A stretch of DNA of 22,764 bases from CAYFKJ01 sp964528595 (GTDB lineage Bacteria > Pseudomonadota > Alphaproteobacteria > UBA2966): positions 1-22,764 of the forward strand of contig CAZGTM010000058.1 in NCBI GenBank assembly GCA_964528595.1, given 5' to 3'. Position numbers and translations under genes: made by a program. Below are positions 8,474-15,534 of the stretch, one piece after another. A model generated the notes under the pieces. The model was not told the DNA's origin, did no database searches, and saw nothing but the letters and a program-made list of their open reading frames with translations. Positions within the stretch are counted from its first letter, which is position 1, and each line of letters begins with the position of its first letter.

Positions 8474-10317
8474 CCGTCGATGACGATCACGTCGTCTCCC
8501 GGCGCGTCGGCATGCAGGGCCGCCACCAGTTCGGCGCGCCGGTCCAGCGTGGCGCGCTGATTGATGTAGCCCTTGTCGGTTATTTCGTTGGCGTCGATGG
8601 ACGGTGGCTCGGTCATCAGGATCACTCGGCGAACCCGGTTGCTGGAGCCGCCGGCCTCCGCGTTATAAGCCGCCAGGGTAGAGGTCACATGCTCCCTGAC
8701 CTTGTCGTGGGCGACGATGGCGGCGGGAGAGGCATCCTCTCCCAGACCCGCCAGTTCACGGCAGGCCGGCAGGTTCGGCCAGGCCAGCAGGCCGATATAA
8801 TCGCCGTCGTGACCGGTGACGACGGCATCCTGCAGGGCCGGGCTGGCCGCCGCCAGGACGCGCACACGCAAGGCGCCGACGGCGACCCAGGTGCCGGACA
8901 GCAGTTTGAAATCCTCCGCCACCCGGCCGTCGAAGGCGATGCCTTTGGTTCCGTCATTTTCATCGATCAGACGCCCGGCGTCGCCGATGCGGTAGAAGCC
9001 TTCGTCGTCGAACGCCGCCTTGGTGAGCTCGTCGGATTTCAGGTATCCCGGCATCACGTTGGGCCCCTTGACGCGCAGTTCCATCTTGTCGCCCGACGGC
9101 ACCATCTTGATCGTCACGCCCGGCACCGGCACGCCGATGTTGCCGGCACTTTCCAATTCGAAGTGCGCGGAAGTCGAGAGCGGTGAGGTCTCGGTCGACC
9201 CCCAAGCCGACGTCATCATGACCCGCTCCCCGCGCGAGGCGACGGAGAGCGCTTCGAGCCTTTCCCACAAATCCTGCGGCAGGGCGGCGGCGGCATAGAA
9301 GATCAGCTGCAGCTTGGCGAAGAACATGTCCCGAAGCTCGTCGTCCGCCTCCAGATAGGGCAGCAGCATGTTGTAGCCGGCGGGGACGTTGAAATAGATG
9401 CTGGTGGAAACGTCGCGGATGTTGGCGATGGTCTGGTCGATCAAGCCGGGCGCCGGCTTGCCGCCGTCGACGTACATCGTACCGCCGTTGCGCAGCACCA
9501 GATTGAAATTGTGATTGCCGCCGAAGGTGTGGTTCCAGGGCAGCCAGTCGAGCACCACCGGCGGCTCGTCCGCCAGGAAGGGCCAGGCCTGAAAGAGGCT
9601 CTGCTGGGAGGCGCAGAGCATCCTCTGCGTATTGATCACGCCCTTGGGCAGGCCTGTCGAGCCCGAGGTGAAGAGGATCTTGGCAATGGTGTCGGAGCCG
9701 ACGCCGGAATAGGCGATCTCTACCGCATCCAATGGCACCGTCTGCACCAGATCGGCGAAGTCCGTCGCCGCCACGCCCTCGGGCGGAGCGGCGCTGACGA
9801 CAACCTCGACGCCGTCGAGATTGAGGCTGCCCAGGGCCGGGGCGAACATCTCTCCGTTGGCGGCATAGATCAGACCGGGCCGGCAGAGATCGAAGATGTG
9901 CTTCACCTTGGCGTGGTCCTGGCTCATCAGGGAATAGGCCGGCGACACCGGGACGACGGGCACGCCCACCTGCATCGCGCCCAGCGCCAATATGCCGTGA
10001 TCGACCGCGTTGCCCGAGAGGATCATGACCGGGCGGTCCGGACCGAGACCGCGGTCCAGCAAGGCCTGGGAAATCGCGTCCGCGGACTTGCGGGCTTCGG
10101 CATAGGATAGCCGCCGCCAGCCGCCCGCGCCGTCGCGTTCGGCGAGGAACGTCGCTTCCGGCGTCGCCTCGGCCCAGCGCCGCAGCCAGACGGAGACTTG
10201 CGTGTCGTAATCGCCCAGGGGATCGCGCGAGGACAACAACACCTCGCCATTTTCGCGTTTGAGAGTTTCGATATCGGGGGTGGCGAACCCAAGGGACGCG
10301 CGGGGGGCTGCGGTCAT
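8470..10317 (-). CDS. fcs: Feruloyl-CoA synthetase-like AMP-dependent ligase
   Basis: The 615-residue length matches the long feruloyl-CoA synthetase subgroup. The P-loop ILFTSGSTGLPKG spans about 214-226, WLPWNHTFGGNHNFN about 259-272, the adenylate motif SAWGSTETSP about 370-379, and GFYRIGDAGRL about 440-450. These internal signatures are characteristic of ferulate/hydroxycinnamate ligases, which convert ferulate, CoA and ATP to feruloyl-CoA as the first step of side-chain shortening. The enoyl-CoA hydratase/lyase (ech) and vanillin dehydrogenase usually found with fcs are not in this window. Start ATG is 46 bp after the MarR stop, with a palindrome in the gap. The exact acid (ferulate, coumarate or caffeate) is not determined. 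Confidence 0.87.
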   Translation of the reverse strand: MTAAPRASLGFATPDIETLKRENGEVLLSSRDPLGDYDTQVSVWLRRWAEATPEATFLAERDGAGGWRRLSYAEARKSADAISQALLDRGLGPDRPVMILSGNAVDHGILALGAMQVGVPVVPVSPAYSLMSQDHAKVKHIFDLCRPGLIYAANGEMFAPALGSLNLDGVEVVVSAAPPEGVAATDFADLVQTVPLDAVEIAYSGVGSDTIAKILFTSGSTGLPKGVINTQRMLCASQQSLFQAWPFLADEPPVVLDWLPWNHTFGGNHNFNLVLRNGGTMYVDGGKPAPGLIDQTIANIRDVSTSIYFNVPAGYNMLLPYLEADDELRDMFFAKLQLIFYAAAALPQDLWERLEALSVASRGERVMMTSAWGSTETSPLSTSAHFELESAGNIGVPVPGVTIKMVPSGDKMELRVKGPNVMPGYLKSDELTKAAFDDEGFYRIGDAGRLIDENDGTKGIAFDGRVAEDFKLLSGTWVAVGALRVRVLAAASPALQDAVVTGHDGDYIGLLAWPNLPACRELAGLGEDASPAAIVAHDKVREHVTSTLAAYNAEAGGSSNRVRRVILMTEPPSIDANEITDKGYINQRATLDRRAELVAALHADAPGDDVIVIDG

Positions 10318-10325
10318 GACTAATT

Positions 10326-10352
10326 CCGTTAACTGTCAGTTGCTGTAAACGG
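10326..10352 (-). promoter_or_regulatory. Palindromic site between marR and fcs, possible MarR operator
   Basis: The 46-bp gap contains AACTG-T-CAGTT (10331-10341), a perfect dyad with a one-base spacer, inside outer arms CCGTT (10326-10330) and AACGG (10348-10352). It sits directly before the fcs ribosome-binding region. MarR proteins that respond to hydroxycinnamoyl-CoA commonly bind such dyads next to ligase genes, so an internal operator is plausible. A simple RNA hairpin is the alternative. Confidence 0.4.
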
Positions 10353-10363
10353 AGATCATCATA

Positions 10364-10813
10364 TCACCGGATGATGCGGCGCAAGAGCCCTTCCAGCAAT
10401 TCCTGTTCATTTTCATCGAGCGGCGCGAGGGTTTCGGCAGACGCCGCGCGGGAGTGGCGGGCGACTTCGCCGGCCGTCTCCTGCCCCACCGCCGTCAGGG
10501 CCACCAGCAGCAGCCGCTGATCCTCCGGCGAACGCCGGGTTTCGACCAGACCGCGGCTTTGCAGACGCCGGATAACGCCGTGCACGGTGGCGGGTTTCAT
10601 GCCGCTTTGTCGGCCCAGCTCGTTCTGCGAAGTCTCGCCCAGTTCCATCAGCTTGAGCAGCGCACCCAGTTGCGGCGGCGTGAGATCGAGACTGCCGGAC
10701 TTGCGCCGCAAATTGCCCAGCGCTACGGCGCGCGCCCGGCCCAGGAGATAGCCGATCTGGTCCTCCAGCCGGTAAGGCGGCGCTCCGTCGTGCTTGCGGG
10801 CGGGCTCACTCAT
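10364..10813 (-). CDS. MarR family transcriptional regulator
   Basis: The 149-residue protein is the normal size for MarR. The winged helix-turn-helix covers about 45-110: TPPQLGALLKLMELGETSQNELG, recognition helix PATVHGVIRRLQSRGLV, and wing RRSPEDQRLLLVALT with the conserved D-x-R (D98, R100). MarR proteins act as dimers and release DNA on binding phenolic acids or CoA thioesters. Next to feruloyl-CoA synthetase, a role sensing hydroxycinnamate or its CoA ester is likely but inferred. Its ATG overlaps the stop of the dehalogenase-like gene (ATGA, 10810-10813). It would be co-transcribed with the operon it probably controls, giving autoregulation. Confidence 0.9.
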   Translation of the reverse strand: MSEPARKHDGAPPYRLEDQIGYLLGRARAVALGNLRRKSGSLDLTPPQLGALLKLMELGETSQNELGRQSGMKPATVHGVIRRLQSRGLVETRRSPEDQRLLLVALTAVGQETAGEVARHSRAASAETLAPLDENEQELLEGLLRRIIR

Positions 10814-12147
10814 GCGCCGTGCCCCGCGATGCGGGCGCGGGCCTCATCGGGGGTCTCGGCGGCGGCATAACGCCGGCGGCCCTCGGCCCGGTCGGTCGGC
10901 GCCTTGGCCATGTTGTCGGGCTCGGGCCACATATCGGGCTCATGAACGGCGAGCTTGGCGGCCTTGGGTTCTTTCTTGTCGAGATTGAGGCCTCGTTCGT
11001 TGACGGCGGCGGCGGGACCGACCCGCCCGTCGACGGTTTCGAGATCGAACCACCAGCGGTTCTTCGGGTTCATTTCGCCGTACCTGAGTTTGTCGTCGAG
11101 CCAAATGAGAAAGCGCCGGGTAAAGGGCAGCTTGATCGCCGCCCACATGGCGAGGCGGTGGTGCAACAGTCCTTCCTTGTTCCATGGGCACATCTTCATG
11201 CAGCGCCCGCAGGCGGCGCCCTTGGGGTTGGTGGTGCGGTATTTGGTGCAGCCTTCGGAATCCGGCTTCCAGGTCTCGTAGCCGTTGTACATGATCTTGC
11301 CGCCGTAGGGGATGGCGCCGCAGGGGCATTCGCGCGCGCATTTTTTGCAGGCGGCGCAGAAGTCCTGCATGCCGAAGTCGACGGGCTTGTCGATCTCCAT
11401 GGGCAGGTCGGTGGTGACGACCACGGTCTTGAGACGTGGCCCGACGAAGGGGTTCACCACCATCTCGCCGATGCGGCTCATCTCGCCCAAGCCTGCCAGC
11501 AGAGACAGCGGCACGTGCTGCACGTGGCTGTCGAAGTTGGTGTGGGCGCGGGCGGGATAGCCCAGGCGCCGGATGTAGTCCGCCATGATATCGGCGATCT
11601 CCGCGCCGCGAACATAGGCCCGGTAGCTTTGCGCGGCGCTGACCCAGTCGTCGCCGCTGGCGCTGTCCATGGTGTCGAAACCCTGGTCGATGATCATGAC
11701 GATGGCGTGGCTGTGGTAGGGCTCGATGGGTTTGCCGTGCTTGTCGTGGCTGTACCAGCAGTAGTCCTTGGCCTCGCAGATGCCGGTGAGGTCGGCGTCG
11801 AGGAAGTACGACAGCGACTTGATGTGCTCCGCCAGCTTGCGCGGATCGTTGCTGATGGGCGCCACTTCCGCCGCGACCTCGCCGTCCTGGGCCTTGATCA
11901 GGTTCTTGCCGACGTGGCTGATGGCCGCCGACAACGGCGTTTTCTTGATGAAGCGCTTGACCTCGGTCTCCGCCCGCTCCCCGAAATCCCCGTGCGCCGC
12001 CCGGAAAAACCCGTTCACCCGCATCGGCGTGCGCAGCACCTCGTCATCGATAATCAACGTCGTCGGCTCATCGACCCGCTTCAACTTATGCATCGGATAC
12101 CGCCCCTCGTGCATGGGCCGGTTGCGGCGGGAGAAAATGGGCAGCAT
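10810..12147 (-). CDS. Reductive dehalogenase-like corrinoid/iron-sulfur protein (cytoplasmic, non-fused)
   Basis: The 445-residue protein matches the RdhA/QueG superfamily. The middle (about 175-250) has SYRAYVRGAEIADIMADYIRRLGYPARAH, then AGLGEMSRIG and a TTDLP strand, the corrinoid-binding region of this family. A two-[4Fe-4S] ferredoxin module follows, with C264, C267, C270, C274 and C300, C313, C316, C320. The family reductively removes halogens from aromatics or reduces epoxyqueuosine. Length and C-terminal tail (about 340-445) differ from QueG and favour the RdhA side. There is no Tat signal and no fused flavin/ferredoxin reductase as in BhbA or NpRdhA, so an external electron donor is needed. 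GGAG sits 8 bases before the ATG. Substrate is unknown; a halophenolic acid is a guess from the fcs/marR context. Confidence 0.82.
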   Translation of the reverse strand: MLPIFSRRNRPMHEGRYPMHKLKRVDEPTTLIIDDEVLRTPMRVNGFFRAAHGDFGERAETEVKRFIKKTPLSAAISHVGKNLIKAQDGEVAAEVAPISNDPRKLAEHIKSLSYFLDADLTGICEAKDYCWYSHDKHGKPIEPYHSHAIVMIIDQGFDTMDSASGDDWVSAAQSYRAYVRGAEIADIMADYIRRLGYPARAHTNFDSHVQHVPLSLLAGLGEMSRIGEMVVNPFVGPRLKTVVVTTDLPMEIDKPVDFGMQDFCAACKKCARECPCGAIPYGGKIMYNGYETWKPDSEGCTKYRTTNPKGAACGRCMKMCPWNKEGLLHHRLAMWAAIKLPFTRRFLIWLDDKLRYGEMNPKNRWWFDLETVDGRVGPAAAVNERGLNLDKKEPKAAKLAVHEPDMWPEPDNMAKAPTDRAEGRRRYAAAETPDEARARIAGHGA

Positions 12148-12177
12148 GGGGATTCTCCGTTTTGGAAATTCGTTCGT

Positions 12178-12199
12178 ATTATAATGTTATAATTATAAT
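12178..12199. promoter_or_regulatory. Tandem AT-rich palindromes over the operon -10 region
   Basis: Two copies of the self-complementary octamer ATTATAAT (12178-12185 and 12192-12199) lie 14 bp apart start to start, with the 12-bp palindrome TTATAATTATAA (12187-12198) between and across them. One copy contains the -10 box and the other covers the expected transcription start. A dimeric regulator bound here would block transcription, and the MarR protein encoded by the second gene of the operon is the obvious candidate. Confidence 0.5.
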
Positions 12200-12220
12200 G
12201 AAATACCTATACTTAGTCAA
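12192..12220 (-). promoter_or_regulatory. Sigma-70 promoter of the dehalogenase-like/fcs operon
   Basis: On the minus strand, TTGACT (12220-12215) and TATAAT (12197-12192) are separated by exactly 17 bases, a near-consensus vegetative promoter. Transcription would start near 12185, giving a leader of about 38 bases before the ATG at 12147. Such a strong promoter usually needs a repressor, in line with the overlapping palindromes. Confidence 0.7.
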
Positions 12221-12294
12221 CGACGCCCGGATTGAGGAGCCCAACGAAGCGGCAATTCCATTTTTTATGGAAGTCACTGCCACCTGGGCAGTGT

Positions 12295-12648
12295 TCACTC
12301 GATGGGCAAACCATGTTGCTTCAGGAATGAGAGTTTGTCCCAGTAACCCCGTTGAAAGGTAATTTTGTCGTTGCTGATTTGGAAGAAACCGCACCCCCGC
12401 AAGCCTAACGGGTCTTTCCACTCCAGGATCGCCCAGTCACCATCCTCAAAAATGTTCTCAACGAGGCAAACCATCTCGGCCTGGGCAAATTCGGACGCGA
12501 ACCTTTCACGTATTGCGCTACGCCCTTTTACGGGGTCGTTGGCCACTTGATGGTTCACCGCGTCATCAGCGTAAAAGCCGGCCATCTCGTCGGCATCTCC
12601 GCGGTTGAACGCCTCCACCCAGGCCTTCACAACATCTCTTGGCCGCAT
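12295..12648 (-). CDS. SnoaL-like / NTF2-fold polyketide-cyclase-type protein
   Basis: The 117-residue protein has the single-domain NTF2-like pattern: a first helix VVKAWVEAFNRGDADEMAGFYADDAV, a GRSAIRERFASEF helix, and beta strands ending ITFQRGYWDKLSFLKQHGLP. Such proteins range from small-molecule isomerases and cyclases to non-catalytic binders, so the function is open. I chose the ATG at 12648, preceded by AGAGGA, over an in-frame ATG at 12687 that would add 13 unrelated residues. It lies 97 bp downstream of the PAS_5 pair and 147 bp before the dehalogenase-like gene, all on the minus strand. It may be the last gene of the upstream cluster. Confidence 0.75.
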   Translation of the reverse strand: MRPRDVVKAWVEAFNRGDADEMAGFYADDAVNHQVANDPVKGRSAIRERFASEFAQAEMVCLVENIFEDGDWAILEWKDPLGLRGCGFFQISNDKITFQRGYWDKLSFLKQHGLPIE

Positions 12649-12745
12649 TCCGTTCCTCTCCAAATCAAATTCATGACCAGCAATCAAGGGAAGTTTTCGT
12701 AGTTCCCAAACGCCGACAACAGCCGATGAAGTATTGAATCTTACC

Positions 12746-13222
12746 TCAAAACGTCGGCGTACCCTCCGCCAGGCCTTTCTCGAACACCGTATAACCCAGC
12801 GTCTGGTTGAAGGTTCCGTTCATCTCCAGTGGCACCTTGACCTGGTGCCAGGATTTGTATTCCTGGTTCACGATGTCGATGGAGCCGCAGCAGTAGATGG
12901 TGCGGCCCTCAGCGATGACGTCGGCGTTGTATTTGCGCAAATCCGCTTCGGTGTGGGCGTAGTTGCCGTCGGATATGTACTTGCCCGTCATGTCTCGCGC
13001 CCCCATCGCCACCAGTTCGCCGCCGACCAGGACGAAGAGGTAATCATCCCTTTCCTCGACGTAACGGGTGATGACGCAGTTGGGCCAGTATTTGCTGAAG
13101 GCGGGTTCCTGGAACTGGCGTTGGGTGAACATAGCGTCACCGGCGGCCTCCCGAACGGCGGCGACGAACGCTTGGATCCGCGGGTTGTCTTCGGCAGCCT
13201 TGCAATCGTGCTCGAACGGCAT
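12746..13222 (-). CDS. PAS_5-type domain protein, copy 2 of a tandem pair
   Basis: The 158-residue protein is a stand-alone PAS-like domain. The segment from about 35 to 85 (KYWPNCVITRYVEERDD, then VLVGGELVAMGARDMTGKYI) follows the PAS_5 pattern common in Alphaproteobacteria; this assignment is from motif memory. No kinase, DNA-binding or cyclase domain is attached, so it may act as a small ligand-sensing or adaptor protein. Conserved cysteines occur in IYCCGS. It is about 64% identical (94 of 148 positions, hand alignment, no gaps) to the next gene upstream. I chose the ATG at 13222, with GGAG 8 bases before and an N-terminus matching the paralogue, over 13258. The C-terminus is about ten residues longer than the paralogue. 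Confidence 0.72.
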   Translation of the reverse strand: MPFEHDCKAAEDNPRIQAFVAAVREAAGDAMFTQRQFQEPAFSKYWPNCVITRYVEERDDYLFVLVGGELVAMGARDMTGKYISDGNYAHTEADLRKYNADVIAEGRTIYCCGSIDIVNQEYKSWHQVKVPLEMNGTFNQTLGYTVFEKGLAEGTPTF

Positions 13223-13250
13223 GTCTACGGCTCCGCTTTCCAACCGAATT

Positions 13251-13697
13251 CTAGTCAAACACCGAAAAGCCCAAGGTTTGGCTGTAGGTCCCGTTCATCT
13301 CGAAAGGTATCTTGACCTGCTTCCAGGTTTTGTATTCGAAGTCCTCGTAATCGACCGAGCCGCAGCAGTAGATCGGCTGTTGCAGCCGGATGACATCGCT
13401 GTTGTAGTTCCTGAGATCCTCCGCGGTGTTCATGTAGCTGCCGCCGGAGATGAACTTGCCCGTCAGGTCACGGCCGCCCAGGGCCACAAGATCGCCGCCC
13501 ATGAGGACGAATTCATAGTCGTCCTTATCTTCGACGTAGCGGGTGATGACGCTATTGGGCCAGAATTTGTTGAAGCGCCTTTCCTGGAACTGACGCTGGG
13601 TCAGGATGCCGTCGCCCGCGGCCTCCCCGACCGTATCCATGAACGCCTGGATCCGGGAGTTCTCCATGGCGGCTTGGCAATCGCGCTCAAACAACAT
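13251..13697 (-). CDS. PAS_5-type domain protein, copy 1 of a tandem pair
   Basis: The 148-residue single-domain protein has the same layout as its downstream neighbour: a charged N-terminal helix, a TQRQFQE segment, FWPNSVITRYVEDKDD, a GRDLTGKFI turn and a beta-rich end containing IYCCGS and PFEMNGT. The tandem arrangement and strong ungapped similarity show a gene duplication. Most differences are conservative, so both copies appear under selection. It lies 27 bp after the HAD-dehalogenase-like gene and 28 bp before the second copy, which fits one transcript. No catalytic function is assigned. Confidence 0.72.
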   Translation of the reverse strand: MLFERDCQAAMENSRIQAFMDTVGEAAGDGILTQRQFQERRFNKFWPNSVITRYVEDKDDYEFVLMGGDLVALGGRDLTGKFISGGSYMNTAEDLRNYNSDVIRLQQPIYCCGSVDYEDFEYKTWKQVKIPFEMNGTYSQTLGFSVFD

Positions 13698-13724
13698 CTG
13701 ACAACATCCGAATTATTGTCATAC

Positions 13725-14471
13725 TCACGCGCCCATCACATCGGCCAGCTCGTCCAAACCGTCGACGACGACATCAATGGAGGGGTCGGGGTCGGCGGCG
13801 ACGGCGGGCTGGGGCCCCTCGCCCCACTCCGTGGGACGGCGGATGAAAGCGGTGCGGTAGCCCTCGCCGGCCGCCGCCATCAGATCGAGGTTATGGGCCG
13901 CCACCATCATGATCTGGTTGGGTGCCAAATCGAGGTACTTGGCGCCCAGCTGGTAGACCTTGGGGTTCATTTTGTAAACGCCGAGCATCTCGCAGCTGAT
14001 GACGCAGTCCCACTGGAACGGCACGCTGCGCGAGACGTCCATGATGAGCGAAATGCTGAGGATGGTGAGCGTCGACATCAGGTATTTGGCATGAAGTCTG
14101 GCGTGACCGGCGGCCGAATCCGGCCAGGCTGGCAGGTCGTGCCATAGCCGCGCCAGCCGGTCGCGCGCCGCCCCATCTAGTTCGCCGAGGCCGAATTGCG
14201 GCAACACGTCGTCCAACACGCCGTGCGTGACGCCGTCGATATTGAGGCCGGCAAAGCGCGGATCCGTTTCGCCCTTCAGTTCGTCGCCCAGCATGCCTCT
14301 CAGTTGCGCCATGCGCCAGGCGTTGGCGAAGGCCGGCCAGTCGACGTCCCCGCCCGCCGGGCCGACGATGCCGGGGGCCTGGGCGCAGATGCCGGTGTGC
14401 CAGTCCAGCACGGTGCCGCCGACGTCGAAAGCCAGCGCCTTGACGCCGTCGATCTTTGGCGCGCCGGTCAT
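13725..14471 (-). CDS. Haloacid dehalogenase type II-like HAD hydrolase
   Basis: The 247-residue HAD-superfamily protein resembles (S)-2-haloacid dehalogenases. Motif I is FDVGGTVLDWHTG with nucleophile D16 and T20; motif III lysine is in GVYKMNPKVYQLG; motif IV is MMVAAHNLDLMAA, followed by the TAFIRRPTEWG end typical of the type II group. Motif II reads LTILSISLIMD, so the Ser-Asn pair of classical L-2-haloacid dehalogenases is Ser-Ile here. This suggests a sub-branch whose substrate may not be a haloacid. The ATG at 14471 overlaps the radical SAM stop (ATGA, 14468-14471), so the two genes are translationally coupled. A longer start at 14567 would lie wholly inside the upstream gene. Confidence 0.82.
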   Translation of the reverse strand: MTGAPKIDGVKALAFDVGGTVLDWHTGICAQAPGIVGPAGGDVDWPAFANAWRMAQLRGMLGDELKGETDPRFAGLNIDGVTHGVLDDVLPQFGLGELDGAARDRLARLWHDLPAWPDSAAGHARLHAKYLMSTLTILSISLIMDVSRSVPFQWDCVISCEMLGVYKMNPKVYQLGAKYLDLAPNQIMMVAAHNLDLMAAAGEGYRTAFIRRPTEWGEGPQPAVAADPDPSIDVVVDGLDELADVMGA

Positions 14472-15397
14472 AGCTGCCCCGTCGCAGCCTTGCTGGCCTG
14501 GCCGCCGCTTTTGGCCATCTTGTGGTGGTAGGCATTGAACAGCAGATAGCTGCCGCAGCGCGAGCAATCGACGTCATTGCCGTAGCAGCAGAAGGTCTGT
14601 TCGAAATTGCCATCGTCACCGACGTAAAGCGTCAGGGTGGTGCCGCGGATGACGCAGTCCGCACCGTCCGTGCCGGTGACGTCGAGTGCGGTATCCGACA
14701 GCATCAGGCGCAGCGAGGGCACGTTGGCTTTCAAGAGATCGGGATACTTCTGTTTGAGCGCGATCAGGCGGTGCACCACCTCGTCGCGCGCCTCCAGCGT
14801 CGGCCAGTCGAGGCCGCTGTCGTCGTCCTTGCAGGGTACGTAAAGCGAGACGGCGACGCCGGCAATGGGCCAGTCCTTCACAACTTCGAAGAAATCCTCC
14901 AGGCCCGGCTCGTTCTGATAGGTCACGACCATCTGCACGATAACGTCGGTGCCGTCGTCGGGATCGCGGGCGAACACGGCGTCATGCACCTTTCTAAACA
15001 CGCCTTCCCCCCGGATCGGATCGTTGACCGCCTCCGGCCCGTCCAGCGACACCGTCACGACGTGGCCGGGTACGGAGGGAATGCCGTAGGTGCCGTTGGT
15101 GACGATCTGGCACTCGTCAAAGAGTTCCATGCCCTGCATCACCAGATCGCGGCGGATCATCGGTTCGCCGCCCATGAAGTACATGTATTTGATGGCGTGG
15201 CGGTCACGCAGGATCTCCAGCTGGCGCAACATCGTGGCGTCGTTCATCTTGTCGCGCGCGCTGTTGGGGTTGCCGTCGCGGAAGATAAAACAGTGGCTGC
15301 ACTCGAGATTGCAGGCGTTGGTGACGTTGACCAGCGCCACGGGATAGTCGCGCTCACCGAAATCCGTCGGTTCGTTCGAATCCATAACTTCATTCAT
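14468..15397 (-). CDS. Radical SAM protein with C-terminal cysteine cluster
   Basis: The 309-residue protein has the radical SAM motif CNLECSHC (C29, C33, C36), which binds a [4Fe-4S] cluster and SAM, then GGEP (76-79) and VTVSLDG (114-120), as in the twitch/SPASM-type group. Additional cysteines at 248, 270, 271, 278 and 281 probably hold an auxiliary cluster. It should generate a 5'-deoxyadenosyl radical to modify a peptide, protein or small molecule; the substrate is not recognisable and no precursor peptide is adjacent. It heads a minus-strand cluster with the HAD, PAS_5 and SnoaL-like genes. I chose ATG 15397, with GGAG 9-10 bases upstream; a GTG at 15415 is possible. It is divergent from the acyl-CoA ligase at 15535. 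Confidence 0.85.
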   Translation of the reverse strand: MNEVMDSNEPTDFGERDYPVALVNVTNACNLECSHCFIFRDGNPNSARDKMNDATMLRQLEILRDRHAIKYMYFMGGEPMIRRDLVMQGMELFDECQIVTNGTYGIPSVPGHVVTVSLDGPEAVNDPIRGEGVFRKVHDAVFARDPDDGTDVIVQMVVTYQNEPGLEDFFEVVKDWPIAGVAVSLYVPCKDDDSGLDWPTLEARDEVVHRLIALKQKYPDLLKANVPSLRLMLSDTALDVTGTDGADCVIRGTTLTLYVGDDGNFEQTFCCYGNDVDCSRCGSYLLFNAYHHKMAKSGGQASKAATGQL

Positions 15398-15534
15398 TGC
15401 GCGATTCTCCCACACGGTATTCGACCAGCAAAACTTTGCCGAAGGCGGCTTTCACACTGTATGTTTGACCAACTCTGCAGACATAACAAAACAAAACCGC
15501 CGAAAAGGTAAGGTTTATCATCGGGGAGCAGACA

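Noticed and set aside
10819..12192. A 457-codon open frame on the plus strand opposite the dehalogenase-like gene
   Set aside because: The minus strand encodes a protein with two ferredoxin cysteine motifs, a good ribosome-binding site and a promoter. The plus-strand translation is a low-complexity Val/Gly/Ala/His-rich shadow of GC-rich codons.
12295..15397. RiPP biosynthesis locus (radical SAM with a peptide precursor)
   Set aside because: The radical SAM protein has a cysteine-rich C-terminus, but I found no short precursor ORF near it and no RiPP recognition element, protease or transporter. The PAS_5 and SnoaL-like genes do not fit a known RiPP set.
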